Counted from the stretch's first letter, positions 1-14,389 are shown. The stretch: 64,000 bases of DNA from Podocnemis expansa (GCA_007922195.1 ML682232.1:1389259-1453258), one strand, 5' to 3'. Notes: generated by a model not told the origin, from the letters alone. Program-made: numbers and translations.

Positions 1-568
1 AAATACTTGCAGTAGGGATTGAGTTTTACTTGCCAGTTGTGCACTTTGGTAAGATGCACCAGTAACTTGAAAAAAAACAAACTGCATTCCACTAATAAAA
101 TGCAGGTGTAGGTTATATTTTGTGTCCTAGTACTTTCTTTTCAGGCTGGCACCAGAAACAAGTTAGAGGGGTTGTTTTTTGCCTTCAGCTCATTTGCAGT
201 AACATAATTGCTCACCATTAGGGTAGCAAATAGCTTAGTGGAAAACTCTTTTTCAAATTCCAGTTATGGTTCTTAATTTGCAAAATAACTAATTTTAACA
301 GAAACTAAGTTGTGGTCAGCCTTGACCTGACCAGTGTGTCTCTGATGCAGTTTCAACTCAAACCTCTAAAAACTCTAAAACTCAACCTCTAAAGCAATTG
401 TTTCTTTACAAGAGAAACACCTTACCCACTCATTTTTTATTTTCCAAGTTCACAGTAGTGCCACAGATACTGTGTACTACAGTGACTTGTACATACATAT
501 CTAACAGTCTTGTTCCAAATTTACAGATGCTAAATAACATGCACAATCTTCTTTCTCCTTATTTGTAG
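1..568 (+). other. MNS1: MNS1 intron, 3' part
   Basis: This is intron sequence upstream of the last MNS1 exon. It ends in a clear acceptor, a pyrimidine-rich stretch and then TTTGTAG at 562-568. I see no second exon, repeat or RNA gene in it. Confidence 0.75.
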
Positions 569-667
569 GGAATACTCAAAGGTGAAGATGATGTTAACAT
601 GCTTGGTGAGGCGTTTAGGAAGGCTTATCAGAAGAGAAAAGATGACATGTATTTAGAAGATAACTGA
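569..667 (+). CDS. MNS1: MNS1 last coding exon (C-terminal 32 residues and stop)
   Basis: This is the terminal coding exon of meiosis-specific nuclear structural protein 1. MNS1 is a long coiled-coil protein of ciliary and sperm axonemes, and loss in mammals causes laterality and sperm-tail defects (family knowledge). The exon follows a TTTGTAG acceptor and opens in phase 0 with GILKGEDDVNMLGEAFRKAY. It ends with a TGA at 665-667. This resembles the known MNS1 C-terminus, in which a Gly-[Val/Ile]-hydrophobic start is followed by acidic residues, a Leu-Leu/Met-Leu-Gly-Glu block and Phe-Arg-Lys. The adjoining convergent gene is TEX9, as in mammals, which supports the call. The rest of MNS1 lies left of the window. 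Confidence 0.85.
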   Translation, partial: GILKGEDDVNMLGEAFRKAYQKRKDDMYLEDN

Positions 668-866
668 AATTTCCCTGAATTTGTGTGGTTACATACCACT
701 AGATGTCATCTGACTTTTGATCATTTCTGCATGCTGGTAACAGTTTAATGTCATGAGAAAGGGTCTCTTTTTAGTACTGCGGGTTTTTTAACAGTTACAA
801 GGGCTACAACTTTTAAGTTAACATTGTAGGTACATTCAGATCAATAAATTATCTCTTGCTTACAAA
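668..866 (+). other. MNS1: MNS1 3' UTR with polyadenylation signal
   Basis: A canonical AATAAA lies at 843-848, about 180 nt after the MNS1 stop. Cleavage would be expected near 860-870. No competing signal lies between the stop and this site. Confidence 0.6.
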
Positions 867-2842
867 TAGTGCATGTATGATAAAATGGACTAGTTGAGGT
901 AATTCACTCAGAAATTGATGCCTGGACAGATGATAGGAACTAGAGTTTCCAGGGAATGTCTTAACTTGTGAAAGAGCACTGTACCACTACAGAACAAAGG
1001 GTGGTTTAAACTCCTTTTATCACCTCTTGAGTGCGTCCATTTGTGGACAAATTTCATTACTTTTTTTCCTCTTTGGGTAGAATTGCGCAGTTTTAGCAGT
1101 TTTGGGCTTTGTCTGCAGTGGGACACTCAGGAAAATGAATCTGAATTAACTAAAAGGTATGAAGTGGAAGTGATTAAACTGCATTAAAACCTTTTGTTCA
1201 CACTCATTCAGAATTTAAATGGTCCTAATTGGGGTTAGTTTAATTCACAGTGGAACCTGTAAACCCTTCGCTTTTGGAAGTTTGAATAAAAAGAATATTC
1301 TCCAAAACAGCATTGTTTAAAAGTAGCCCAAAGGCACAGAACACACAAAGGATTAAAATAAAAGATAAATACAGCAGTCTTACCTACGCCTTTATCTTTC
1401 CTTGCAAGCATTTGTAGGTTCCCTTCACAACGGTCACCTCTATCATTGGGGTAAGAGAGCGGCTGCTTGCTGCAGTTTTTCTTCTCACAGAATCATCAGC
1501 ATCTTCCCTGTAGGCAGCTGCTGAGAACCCACAGACCCCCTGCTTCCATAGGCCAGTATTTAAGGTTTTAATACACCCTTTGATTGTCCAAGTGTTGGTC
1601 TGGAAAGAGGTGTAGGGGTATTCCCCAATTAATAACTTCTCCATTGTTTGCTCAGGGACCTGTATTCTCTTAAGCAGCCCCTTTACCTTTGGCGCCCTTA
1701 CCGATCCTGTTTGTTTCGCCAACAGCCGCCTCTGTTTTAACTCCTTACGGTCGGTCAGGCTATGAAACAACCAGACTAACTGAATACATCATTTATTTGG
1801 AAAAAACAGCTCCCTTATTCTTCACACATGTACTGTCACACAGTAATAGGTAAAAATCTTAGTTTATTTCTGTCAAAGCATGAACCAGAGTAAGGGTTAT
1901 TACTAGACTTAAAGACAGTCCCTTGACATGGCAATGGGGCAGATGTGTTAAGACAAAGTAAAATTAAGCAAAATGTTTAAAAGTTATTAAACAAAAATGT
2001 CATCACTGATCTTGCTGAACTATGGAAACTCAGGTATCAGTGCTGACACAAGCAACAGGTTCTGTATGATTACCATTGATGTGACACAACATAAAGTGCA
2101 TGATGCTAAGAATGATCTTTATTTTCATCACCAATTTCACAGCCACATGCACTTAATATGGAGAAAGATATTATAGGGACCATATAGGACTGGGAGCATT
2201 ACATGGAGTGAAGACTTCTCTTCTGTAAAATTAAGAAAACGTGTCCACTAAACTAAGTATTCAATGTTCCAGTCTAGCTAAGACTAGCCAGATAAGGTGG
2301 GATGGGCACCAAACATCATCCATACATGGTTCCCCAACCTTTACTTTTACAATGAAACTGATCATTCTTTTGTCCAAGTTGCAAAATGGATCAGAAGTTT
2401 TTTTCCTCCCAATTAATGGGTTTTTTTGAATAGTCATCTTAGTTTTCTGATATATAAATATTGCCTTTTATTTGGACAGAAGCATTCTACATCTCAACTA
2501 CAGTATCAAGCAATCAGTAAGCAAACAAAAAAATTAGTAGTCAAAACAAACTAGTATACAGTGCAGTCTTTCCTCTGTACTGCATGCCTAACCCCCTACA
2601 ATGGGAGCACAGACCATTCAGCTGCTTACCTACAATGCCTGAAAACATTTCAAGGTATATTGCATCACAAAACTATCTATAAATCACACATTAAAACTTC
2701 AACCATATTAGAACTTCTAAAACTTGAGCAGTTTTATCAGGACTAATGTAAAACTCCTTGTGGACACATGTGGCAAGTATTAACACTTTCAAAATAGCAT
2801 ACAATCAGCCCTGATTTTCAAATGGAAACAGTGAACACTCAG
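867..2842. other. Convergent interval between MNS1 and TEX9, including the TEX9 3' UTR
   Basis: On the - strand, AATAAA signals read at 2472-2467 and 2123-2118, so the TEX9 3' UTR probably ends near 2.45 or 2.1 kb. The part from 1384 to 1770 holds an open - strand frame described separately. I see no recognised repeat elsewhere in the interval. Confidence 0.5.
1384..1770 (-). other. Open reading frame of 128 codons, unrecognised
   Basis: The - strand frame is open for 128 codons. It ends TAG at 1386-1384, with GTAAGA directly after it, so the stop sits inside a strong splice-donor consensus (TAG|GTAAGA). The predicted peptide is basic at its N-terminus. Its middle part (residues about 44-90) contains a WTIKGCIKTLNTGLWKQG stretch. 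I do not recognise a domain. The segment is richer in CpG than its surroundings. It could be a fragment of an old mobile element, an exon of an unrecognised transcript, or chance. Confidence 0.3.
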
Positions 2843-2920
2843 TCAGGAATTTCCCCATTCAAGAGCTTTCATAAACTCTTCTTCAGTAAAAGAAAGCATC
2901 TTAGCAGCTTCAATATGCAT
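2843..2920 (-). CDS. TEX9: TEX9 coding exon 12 (residues 379-403 and stop)
   Basis: This is the terminal coding exon of testis-expressed protein 9, a coiled-coil protein. It starts after a TTTTATAG acceptor (reading the - strand), in phase 0, with MHIEAAKMLSF, and ends in ALEWGNS and TGA at 2845-2843. This tail matches the end of mammalian TEX9 as I know it and is the strongest single piece of evidence for the gene identity. Downstream on the - strand lies the 3' UTR, which converges on MNS1, the same arrangement as in mammals. Confidence 0.92.
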   Translation of the reverse strand: MHIEAAKMLSFTEEEFMKALEWGNS

Positions 2921-5099
<2,179 letters not shown>

Positions 5100-8000
5100 C
5101 TAAATAAAGAAAGAAAATGGGCTGGATAATGGTACATGGGTGAGACCCTCTGTAAGCAATACACTTAGAGCAAAGGACATTCTGAAAGCCTGTTTGATAC
5201 GGTTCAGCCCTGCAGTGGAAGCAGACTTCATATCTCCTACTTCTATAGTTCAGGTTTCTCCCTCACATTTGTCCCTCCTAGAAAGAGGGCCCTTTCTAGT
5301 ATTTGTCTCTAGAATCTAGTTGAATATTTAGGCAGGAATCAATGAGAGTAAAGGATTACATCATGGCCCAGTAACACTGAAACAATGGTGCAACAATTAA
5401 ATGCCCTCAGGACAGCTTGGCGTGTTCTGGTCTAGAAGACAGCCACTAGCATTGCCTGTGTTCTGATGTTATTTGATAGTAGTGTGAGTGGGGAAAGGTG
5501 AGGGGAGAAGGCCAAGATGGAGTTACACAGAACAGAGTAATGAGCTACAGAGATCAGGGGAGGGAACTACCACTAAGATAAAGTAGGAGAAGACAAGAAT
5601 ATAAGCCATCCTGGTAGAAATGGCATGTCTTGTCATTCACATGAAAGACAAGCTGGTTCTAAAAAAGCAGAGTCAAGTTTTGGAAATTAATATATAGGAA
5701 ATGGCTAAATCATTTAACCAAAGATAACAAAAATTTGACCTTACTCTTTCTTTTACACATTCTCCCTGCATTTTTGTCTCTTTTTCTGGATACTGTCCTA
5801 CTTTCTCATACTTCTGACAGTAACTCTGCTGAAGCAAGAGGTCATTTGTTCATTTTTGTTTGGTTTTTTTTTTGTTTGGTTTTTTTTTTTAATGTGTGCC
5901 ATTTGTATTAGAAAGCCCCTGACTTCTCCAGACTGGACCAAGGAAAAAAGGAAGGTGGAAAAGCTAAACAAACCTGTATCTGACTAAACCACCTATATTA
6001 TACTGTTGAATGTCTCTCCCCCAAGATTTTTGTCAAATGGTGTGACTACATGGTCAGTGACCAGGCCCTATACAAGTCTGAGGTGGGTTCACCGCTTATG
6101 TCAGGATGGTATACACATTTTCAGTATGATAAGAGGAAAACTAAATGTACATGCAGGAAGTAAACAACAAAGTCTGTTCCTCCTCATAGCATCATCATCT
6201 TGTCTCTTTTACTAAGATGGTGGAACTCTGAATAAAGTCAATTTGGTTGTCTTAGTCCTCAATGCCATATACTCCATTGTACATTAAAATGAAATTCAAA
6301 CTCTGGAACAGCCCTTCAGCACCTAGCAGTACAAAAGGATCTGTAACTTGCACAGTACCTGTTATATGCTAACCTAGTCGTACAACGAAAAGATGATTAA
6401 AAACACTTTTAATGCTGTGTTTGATGCTGAGGCCAGAGAGTAATAGATTGCAGAGGGATTTTTGCAGATCTTTCAATGGGGTGATATTGTATTTTCATTT
6501 TTTGTCCACTAATGCTACAAAATAAATAGAACCTTATTTTCTAAGTGACCAGTCTTTTTACAAATCCTTCATAAACTATTTTAACTGCTGAATTATGTTT
6601 CCCAAATAAGTATCTGGGGGAAGGGAATAGTCAGTGTGGTGCATCTCAGATTTTTTTTTTCTTCATTTCTTTTGTTTAGCATAGCCTAGCGTGGTTTAAC
6701 TTCCAAAAAATAAATATTCTTCACTGAACTCTTGTTAAAGTATCTGCAGAGGGGCACCCTCTCCGTTTCTGCTTACAGTGAAAGGTGGCCAAAAATAATG
6801 TTGACAGACAATCAGCTGAGCATGCTCAAAGACCACTAAGGTAAATGTACACTTACTGATTTCAAAACTACTCAGCAGTGGATCACACTCAAATGTGACA
6901 GCACAAAGTACGAGCATTCACAACAACCAAAATCAGAATTTTAGGGGGGTAGGGGGAAAACACACAAAACCTAAATCCAGGAACTTCTCTTATGAGTAGG
7001 ACTTCACTGAAGAATTTCTGGCTAAATCTGTTTCCTATGAAGGTGCATTCACACTGAAGTTCAATGACAGTGGGTTAGAATCAGAAGCTAAAGTCCACCG
7101 AACATTTGGGGTTTGGCTGAAGTGAGATAAGGACCAACTCATCATGCTTATGTCCATTGTTTGTTAGGTATTTCTTTTTGGGTCAGTTGTTACCTTCTTG
7201 AAGGCTAGTGCACTGTAGGGAGTTGCGTTGCATGCACAGACAGTGCTTCCAGAAGTACTCTAGGACCCAAAGTAATTCTAGTTTTCCCGCAATTCATCCC
7301 ACAGTGTTGGCAAATTAAGGGTGGCCCGTTTCTTCCTTTTTTCACTGTCCAGATATGTTGGTGGCATCTCAATTCGATAAAAATGTGAACAAACGTAAGG
7401 AGATATTTAATTTCAAGGATTCACGAATTCTCTCCCACTACGCAGATACCTGTCAACACTTAACCCTCACAACATCCCTGAGACGTTCACAGCTATCATC
7501 AATCCTTTTACAGAAGCAGAGTAAAATGATTTGTGCAAAGGAAATGGAAAGAGTCAGAACTCACACCTTTCTAGCTTCTCTGCCCTGAATCTACACCACT
7601 CATTCTCCTTAGGAGTACAGAGTTCACTTGTCAAAAATTAAAGAGTGCAAGATAATGGGAACAAGGGATAGTTGCAGGGGAGCAGTGGAATTCAATTGTC
7701 TGTTCCAGGGAAGGAGGTAGGAGCACCTTGAAGTTTGATACAACAGGACAAACAAGAATGCTAAAATCATTTCAGGTGGGGTATAGTAGCACAGGAGAGA
7801 AGTCACTGCATATACACATGGTAGAGCACTGGGTGGGCATGGGGGGGGGGGGGCAAAAAACCCCCAAAAATGGTGATGCTAAGCAGGTTCCAGAAAATAT
7901 CCATCACAACCTAATGTCTGTATGGCTTAAGTGATATTTCCCACCCTACAAAGGTTATCTTGATTGTAAAACAGCTTTTCAAACTCATCCTGACAATGTC

Positions 8001-8459
8001 AAGGGATATTCACATGAATACAGTGGTACGTTTGGGATGTAAAAAAAGATATAAACAGGCAATAATATACAGTACACATTTCAGAAGTTCAGCTCTTCAT
8101 GTGCTAAGGGTTCTGAGAAGATTACCAACTAAAAAGTTTTACTTTGGAGAAATGATGCCAAAAGCACACAAATAAAACAGAGATTAAACTTATTCTATCA
8201 CAACATATAGATAGATAGATTCTCCCTAAACTCCAAAATTGTCAGTCTTGAATATATATGATCACTGGAGTGCAGATTCAGGTTATGATATTCAGCCAAA
8301 TTCTGTGAAACATCCCTACCATTGACATCTAATTAAAATTAGTGTTGAATAACATACTACAAACTTTGCCAAAGAAAATAAATACATTTTAAAATCAAAA
8401 GACCGACTCTGTAAAAGAGGTAACAATTTATAACATGAATGATTTTTTAAACCCATCTT
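5100..8459 (-). other. TEX9: TEX9 intron 9, part 3' of the DIRS element
   Basis: This is AT-rich intron sequence. It has simple runs only, including T/G runs near 5850-5890, a G run near 7841-7853 and a short GATA run near 8207-8218. Small reading frames here lack any recognisable domain. Confidence 0.6.
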
Positions 8460-9020
8460 TTCTGGAAGTTAAAACTAAGCTGCTTCTTCAAGGAGCTGCT
8501 CACATGAATTCCACCTTGGGTGCATGCGCTGACATGCACAGCCACCGGAAAGCTTTTTGCCCTCAGCCTGCCCTGTAGGATCAGCAGTGGCGCCCCCTGG
8601 CGTGGCACACAGCTCCCAAGTATAATAGCCCCTGCCCCCGGCAGGAGCATCGCTACCCCGGGAAAAGGCCTGGGGCACTGGCCCAGGCCCTGCCCCCTAC
8701 CTGGAGACCACGCCCCCTGGCTGCAGGCCACGCCCCGGCTGGGGACAGGGACAGGAGCAGCCGTGGGTGGCTGAGCCCGGATCCCTGGCCGGGGATGGGA
8801 CTGGGAGCGGCCATCGCATGTGTGGGCATCTGGGCCCCAGATCTCCGGCCCAATGAGGCTGGAGGCTGGGAGACGAAGGGCCCCACCAGACCCGGGGCAC
8901 TGGCACTGGGATTCGGGGCATGGACCCCGTGTGCCCGGCGCCAGCAATGCCCCTGCCCCCTGGTCTACTCACCCTCAAGTTCTGTCTTTCCACCACTAGT
9001 GACAGCTGCCAGAATGCCCT
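8460..9020 (+). repeat. DIRS left inverted terminal repeat, interrupted by a hAT insertion
   Basis: Read on the - strand, this segment matches the right terminus at 14510-14741. The match runs from the outer edge past the AGTATAATAG motif and resumes after the 314-bp hAT element at TCACCCTC. The right terminus supplies the empty site, which confirms that the hAT copy is a later insertion. Confidence 0.8.
8642..8955 (-). mobile_element. GC-rich hAT MITE, copy 1 (inside the DIRS terminus)
   Basis: This 314-bp copy has ends of the form CAGGRGCRTCGCT on both sides. Its flanks, GCCCCCGG (8634-8641) and CCCCCTGG (8956-8963), agree at 6 of 8 positions. The inside is made of repeated CCCGGATCCCTGG and GGGGACAGGG-type units. 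It belongs to the same family as 40780-40946, 42274-42744 and 52157-52439, and the open frames across it are by-products of its GC content. Its orientation is opposite to the 52157 copy. Confidence 0.75.
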
Positions 9021-10716
9021 CATTTCAGATCTGTGACAGCTCATTCCTGTTTGTAGTTGGGTGTGTTAGTTAGTTTCTTGTTAGCTTAGATTAGGGTAGT
9101 TAGCAAGGTTGTTTGTTGCCACAGTAACCTTTGTTTGGCACTAATCTCCCTCCTCCAGATCCCAGCTCACCTGGGGTTTAAGCCATCTGTCACCTGCAGC
9201 AAAGCTTTTTCTGTGAGTGATCCTCACGATCAATGCTTCAAGTGCTTGGGAGAGGCACAGCACCCAGAGAAGTGTAGAATTTGCAAAGCCTTCAAGCCTT
9301 GACAAGAAAGGATGGGGACATCAGGCTTAAAGCCCTCCTAATGGAGTTAGTCCTGAGCTTGGCGGTGGATCCAATCCATGCTACCTCTGTGCTGAGTTCT
9401 TCGACTCCCAGCACTCGCTTGGCACCAGCGCGTCAACCCCTACCCCAGCACCAAAAAGCCATTAGGCTCACGGAGTGCCTCTGGCACCGATAGTGCTGAA
9501 AGAAGCCGGCGTGGGTCAGGAATACACCAGCCAGAAGATCGATCCTCCCTCGACCCCAGGAGGCGTCTGGGCAGTTTTGCTACCAGCCCCCTCGACACCA
9601 GAGGCGTAAGAGGCGGCAAGGGCTCTGTCATCTTTGCCCTCACCTCCACTAGCAGCAGGATTGCATTCCCACCCGCCTTCAGGGGGAACCCCCCACACAC
9701 ACTTACAAGTATGGCAGCAAGGGCACCCTGCTCTGTAGGCACCGTTACGGGTTTCGCCATCCAGAGCCATATCCTCTGTGTCTCAGGATCCCCTGCACCA
9801 GAAGCGAGACTCGATCCCCATCCAGGACAGGTCCCCAGCACTGATGAGATCCTTGGTGCCAGCATGGCGCCGCTCCGCAGCCGAGACACCAACAGCAAAG
9901 TGGCGCCGCAAGTCGTCAGTACCAAGAAGGCAGGGAAATGGGACACCCTCATCCTCACCATCGCTGGTACCGTCGCACTGACATTCCAGGGGCCAGTCTT
10001 CATCCAGGTCCCCCTGGGGGTGCGTAAAATGCGAGAGACCTCAGCACCATCGGAGGGTGTTATCTTCTTTTTCTTCTTCCTCATCCTCGTGCTCGGCATC
10101 TTTGAGTGCCTCGGACAGACTTCCCCACAGGAGGACTCTATCCCCGGGAAGGCACACTTATTCAGGGTGGACCCCATACCACTGGCCACCCAAGACCCCC
10201 AGGGCTAGCCCTCCAATTGGCCTTACTGGGGTCCCTGGGTGTACCTGTTCGGTGCCCCCTCCTCACTTACCTCTAGCTCTCAGGTGGGTCTCAATCAGGC
10301 CACAGCTCATCAGTCAGGATTCAGGGATGGACCAGACCTGATCGAACACTGCTTAACCTCAGCACAGCCTCACCAGTGCTCGTCATCCTCTCCAGACAAG
10401 TCAGTGGTTCAAGGCCCACTCTCCCCCCTTGACAATTCAAAGCCCACCAGGACCTTTTAAAGAGACTTGCCTCCAACCCTGGGCTGGAAGTCAAGGAAAT
10501 GAAGGATGCCTCAGACTCACTTTTTAATGTTTTTGTCAGCCTCAGCCCCGGCCAGGCTGCCCCTCCCAGTTCAGAAGGCGGTGCTAAAAGTCGCAAAATC
10601 TATTTTGCAAACAACTTCCTCCGCAACTCCCACTTTGAAGGGAAAAGAGAAAAAACACTAAGCCCCTGCAACCACCTTTCAGTACTTGTACACGCACCCT
10701 GCCCCCATCTTCTCTG
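9021..10716 (+). other. DIRS 5' region and start of the gag region, degraded
   Basis: This segment lies between the left terminus and the recognisable gag core. It contains a Cys/His-poor, Ser/Pro/Arg-rich stretch in changing frames (9711-10208, 10239-10460). This is typical of a decayed DIRS gag N-terminal half, but I can assign no domain. Confidence 0.45.
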
Positions 10717-11244
10717 GTGGGGGATGCCATTAACCAAAGAGAGCTCCAAGGCCAACCTGCCTCAACCCTAAAAAGTAAAGAAGTGAAAATCCTGGACGTG
10801 TTTGAGAGAAAAATTTATTCATTATCGACCATGCAGTTCAGGATAGCGAATCATCAAGCTCTTCTGGGAAGGTACAACTTCAATCTATGGAACTCCTTAA
10901 CTCGTTTTGCCAAGCTCCTTCCTTCCAATCGTCACCTCCGTTTCAACACCTTTCTAGAGGAAGGCCTTGCAGTTGTGAGGCCAGCTCTCCAGGCTCCATG
11001 GGATGCTGCCGATTCAGCAGGAAGAGCTATCGCTTCTGTGATCAGCCTACGCAGAGCAGCACGGCTGCAGGTGTCAAGCTTGTCCCCGTTGGTCCAGCAA
11101 TCGATTCGGGACTTACCTTTCAATGATACCTCTCTCTTCTCCGATCAGACAGACAGTACACTGCATGGCTTAAAGGACTCTAGCACAACCCTCCGCTCTC
11201 TACAGTTATACTCTTCACAATCAATCATCGCACTGTTCTTATAG
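10717..11244 (+). pseudogene. DIRS gag-like protein, core part
   Basis: The frame is open for 175 codons. Its core, RKIYSLSTMQFRIANHQALL followed by a Leu/Arg-rich helix region and LPFNDTSLFSDQTDSTLHGL, is the conserved part of vertebrate DIRS gag proteins (family knowledge). The ATG at 10717 is only the first Met in the frame; the true start is likely further left in another frame. In DIRS elements gag lies just before pol, as here. The protein would package the element RNA. Confidence 0.7.
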
Positions 11245-11254
11245 ACAGCAAACG

Positions 11255-12617
11255 TTGCAACCCCCCTCTCAACTCAGACAAGGCTTCAACAACAGGTCAG
11301 CTAGATGGAGGGATGGGGAAAGAGGAAGAGCTCCCAGGAGCAGATGTAACTCTCTGAGCAGGTCCTCCCACTCCCGTCACCACCGCTCTAGCAACCAAGG
11401 GAGGTATTTTAACACGACACCCGAGGTTGGCGAGCCAAACGTTTTTTTCCAGGATCCTCCCAGACCTCCCTTTCTAAACAAGCTCTTCTTTTTCCATTCC
11501 CAATGGGCCTCCATCACCACGCACCGCTGGGTCTTAAGAACGATCTGCGATGGTTATTTTCTACAGTTCTGTGCAAACCCCCCAATCAACTTTTCCCTGC
11601 CCAATCCCTCATCAGGGACACCTCTTGGACCAGGAGGTGGAGAAGTTCCTAGCTCTAGGCACTGTAGAGGAAGTTCTGAGAGGAGAAAAGGAAGGGGTTT
11701 CTATTCTCGTTACTTTCTAATCTCAAAGTCGAAGGGAGGTCTAAGGCCCATTCTTGACCTGAGGGGCCTAAACAAGTTCCTATGGAAACTAAAATTCCAA
11801 ATGGTCACCCTCAACCATATCAATGCATCGCTGGTTCCTGGAGATTGGTTCGCCACCCTCGATTTGTAAGACGCTTATTTTCATACGGCAATCAATCCTC
11901 AGCACAGACAGTTCCTGTGCTTCCTAAGGCGATCTTGTCATTTGCAATTCACAGTCCTCCCCTTTGGCCTCTCTTTGCCTCAGAGGGTATTTACAAAGTG
12001 TATAGCAGTAGTAGATAGCAGCAGTAGCAGCTTACCTGCAAAGGAACAGCATCCACATTTTTTCTTACCTGGGTGATTGGCTAATCAGGGGTTGATCAAG
12101 AAGCCAGGTTTGCTCCAGTGTTCATTTAGCTCAAGTGCTGTGCAACCATCTGGGCCTTCTTGTCAATGAACAAAAGTCTCAGCTATGTCCAGTTCAAAGA
12201 ATAGAGTTCATCAGAGCAGTCTTAGACTCTGCCAAGTCCAGGGCCTTTCTCCCAAGGTCCAGGTTCAACGCCATGTCAGGCATAATCTCCAACCTCAGCA
12301 GAAACCTGATAACCACTTCCAGGGACCGTCTCAGGCTACTGGGCCATTTGGCAGCACCCACCTATGTGGTCTGCCTTGCCCACCTTCACCTCAGGCCTTC
12401 ACAGGCTTGGTTGTGGTCAGTCTTTCACCCCAACAGACTCCTTGAACAGAGTGGTGACGGTCTTGTGAAAAGTCCTTGCAGTGCTGAGCTGGTAGCAAAA
12501 CCCCAGTCAACTTTAGAGGGGGTTCCATTCGGGACAAATACCCCATCAATTATGCTAATCTCTGACACCTCGGATCCAGGTTGGGATGCTCACCTCAGTC
12601 TCAACCTAAGCATGTAG
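11255..12617 (+). pseudogene. DIRS reverse transcriptase, broken
   Basis: The reverse transcriptase is spread over at least three frames. The segment KSKGGLRPILDLRGLN lies in 11255-11869. The frame then hits TAA at 11867-11869 within the FATLDL-stop-DAYFH motif, where a coding residue is expected. Further on, YLGDWLI reads at 12066-12083 where an active enzyme has a two-Asp box. The first Asp is Gly here (12072-12074), so the catalytic site is lost. The C-terminal part, LGLLVNEQKSQL, is in the frame 12135-12617. I infer an inactive enzyme. Confidence 0.8.
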
Positions 12618-12890
12618 GGGAGGTGGTCGGACAAGGAGACACCACTCCATATCAATATAAAAAAGAGTTAAGGGCCATCAGGCTGGCCTGCGGCGTGTTC
12701 CAGGAAGAACTGCAGGGCCAGACCGTTCCAATTCTAACAGACAGTACAGCAGCTATATATTATATAAACTGCTGGGGGGAGGTCCACCCCTCAAGAGGCG
12801 AAGCATCTTTGGGACCTAGCAGTGGCATACGATTTCCACATGACTGCTTCTCACCTCCTGGGGCTAAGGAACCATGAGGCAGATCACCTC
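12581..12890 (+). pseudogene. DIRS RNase H domain
   Basis: The frame contains YKKELRAIRLACGVF and, 20 residues later, VPILTDSTAAIYYIN. These correspond to the Glu-containing helix and the Asp-containing strand of the RNase H fold that follows the reverse transcriptase in DIRS elements. The frame changes around 12870. This domain would remove the RNA strand during cDNA synthesis. Confidence 0.7.
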
Positions 12891-13264
12891 AGCAGGCACT
12901 TCAACTTTCAGCACAAATGGTCTCTCCATCCAGAAGTATTGAGATCAATCTTCCGCTGCTGGGGTTTTCCCCAGTGGACCTTTTTGCCACTCGCAAGAAT
13001 CAGAAATGCCATCAGTTTTGCTCCCTGAGGGGATCAGAGAAGGGCTCCCTCCCAGATAACCTTCTGTTGCCTTGTTCAGGCCTTCTTATGTACACCTTTC
13101 CACCATTCCCATTGCTCCACAGAGTACTGCGGAAGACAAAGAGGGACAGGGCCAATGTTATCCTGATCGCCCCCTCTTGGCCGTGCCAGCATTGGTTCCA
13201 CATGCTGTTTGACTTGTCAATAGTCATCCCCCCCCAGAGCTCCTACTCAGATACAACCTATTAA
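12891..13264 (+). pseudogene. DIRS domain between RNase H and recombinase
   Basis: The motifs VDLFATRKNQKCHQF, YTFPPFPLLHRVLRKTKRDR and VILIAPSWPCQHWF are conserved in the region of DIRS pol that lies between RNase H and the recombinase. This is the place where DIRS elements carry a methyltransferase-like segment. No complete methyltransferase motif is visible here. The order in the element supports the call. Confidence 0.65.
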
Positions 13265-13289
13265 CACAAGAGCAGGGCCTCCTGCTCCA

Positions 13290-14370
13290 CCTGGACTTAA
13301 AGTTGTTCCATCTGATGACCTGGAGACTCTGTGGTTGAACACGGAAGAGCTGGCCTGTTCAGCACAGGTACAGCGCATATTGATAAGCAGCAGAAAAACC
13401 TCTACGCAAGCTACCTATAAGTCAAAATGGTTGCGCTTCTCTTCCTGGGCTCAGTCCCAGGGCTTCGACCCATGTACTACCCCATTCAGGCTACTCTGGA
13501 CTGTCTGTTAGACCTAAAGCAGCTGGGCCTAGCCCTAGCATCCCTGAGAGTTCACCTGGTGGCTATTTCTGCCTTTCATACCCCATTCGGAGATCATATT
13601 GTTTTTTCTCATCTGATGGCTTCGAGATTTCTGAGGGGCCTGAAGTGAGTTTTTCCCCAAGTCAGGGACCCCGTTCCTTCAATGGGACTTGAATTTGGTT
13701 GAGCACTGACCAGTTCACCATTTGAACCTCTGGCCTCCTGTCCCCAGTTGGCTTTGTCTCAAAAGGTGGCTTTCTTAGTGATCATCACTTCAGCAAGCAG
13801 AGTCTCAGAGCTGAAAACCCTCCCTTCTGAGCCTCCATACACCATCTTCTTCAAAGACAAGGTACGGTTGAGACCCCACCCAGCATTCCTCCCGAAGGTA
13901 GTCTCAGACTTTAATTTGAATCAAGACATTTTCCTTCCTGTGTTTTTCCCCAAATCGCGTGCCACAAGTGATCTGAGGAGGTGGCTCACCCTGGATGTTC
14001 GGAGGGCTCTCGCCTTTTACATCAAAAGGACAAAGCCCTTTAGAAAGTCTACACAGCTGTTCGTAGCAGTAGCAGACCATGTAAAGGGCAACCCACTTTA
14101 GTCTCAAATGATATCCTCTTGGATTGCTTCCTGTATAAAAATCTGCTATCAGGAAGCGAGGGTCCCATTACCAAGGTTTGTAAAGGCTCACTTGACCGGG
14201 GCCCAGGCCTCGTTGGCAGCCTTCCTTGCACGCGTGCCAATTCAGGATATCTGTCATACAGCTATGTGGTCTTCCATCCATGCCTTTACCTCCCACCATG
14301 CCATTGTTCAGCAGGCAAGGGATGACATGCTCTTCAGCAAGGCTGTCCTGCAGGCAAACAGACCATAACT
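13290..14370 (+). pseudogene. DIRS tyrosine recombinase, catalytic residues changed
   Basis: This is the integrase of DIRS elements. The catalytic domain starts at 13748. The first active-site Arg is kept in SASRVSEL (Arg codon 13799-13801). A stop occurs at 14099-14101, and the frame resumes at 14108. The second motif, usually His-x-x-Arg, reads HLTG, so its Arg is lost. Where related elements carry His-Tyr near the end (FTSHY), this copy has FTSHH, so the nucleophilic Tyr is His (14297-14299). The motif comparison rests on family knowledge. I infer that this copy cannot integrate itself. Confidence 0.72.
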
Positions 14371-14389
14371 CCGCCCACAGTCCAAGGTA

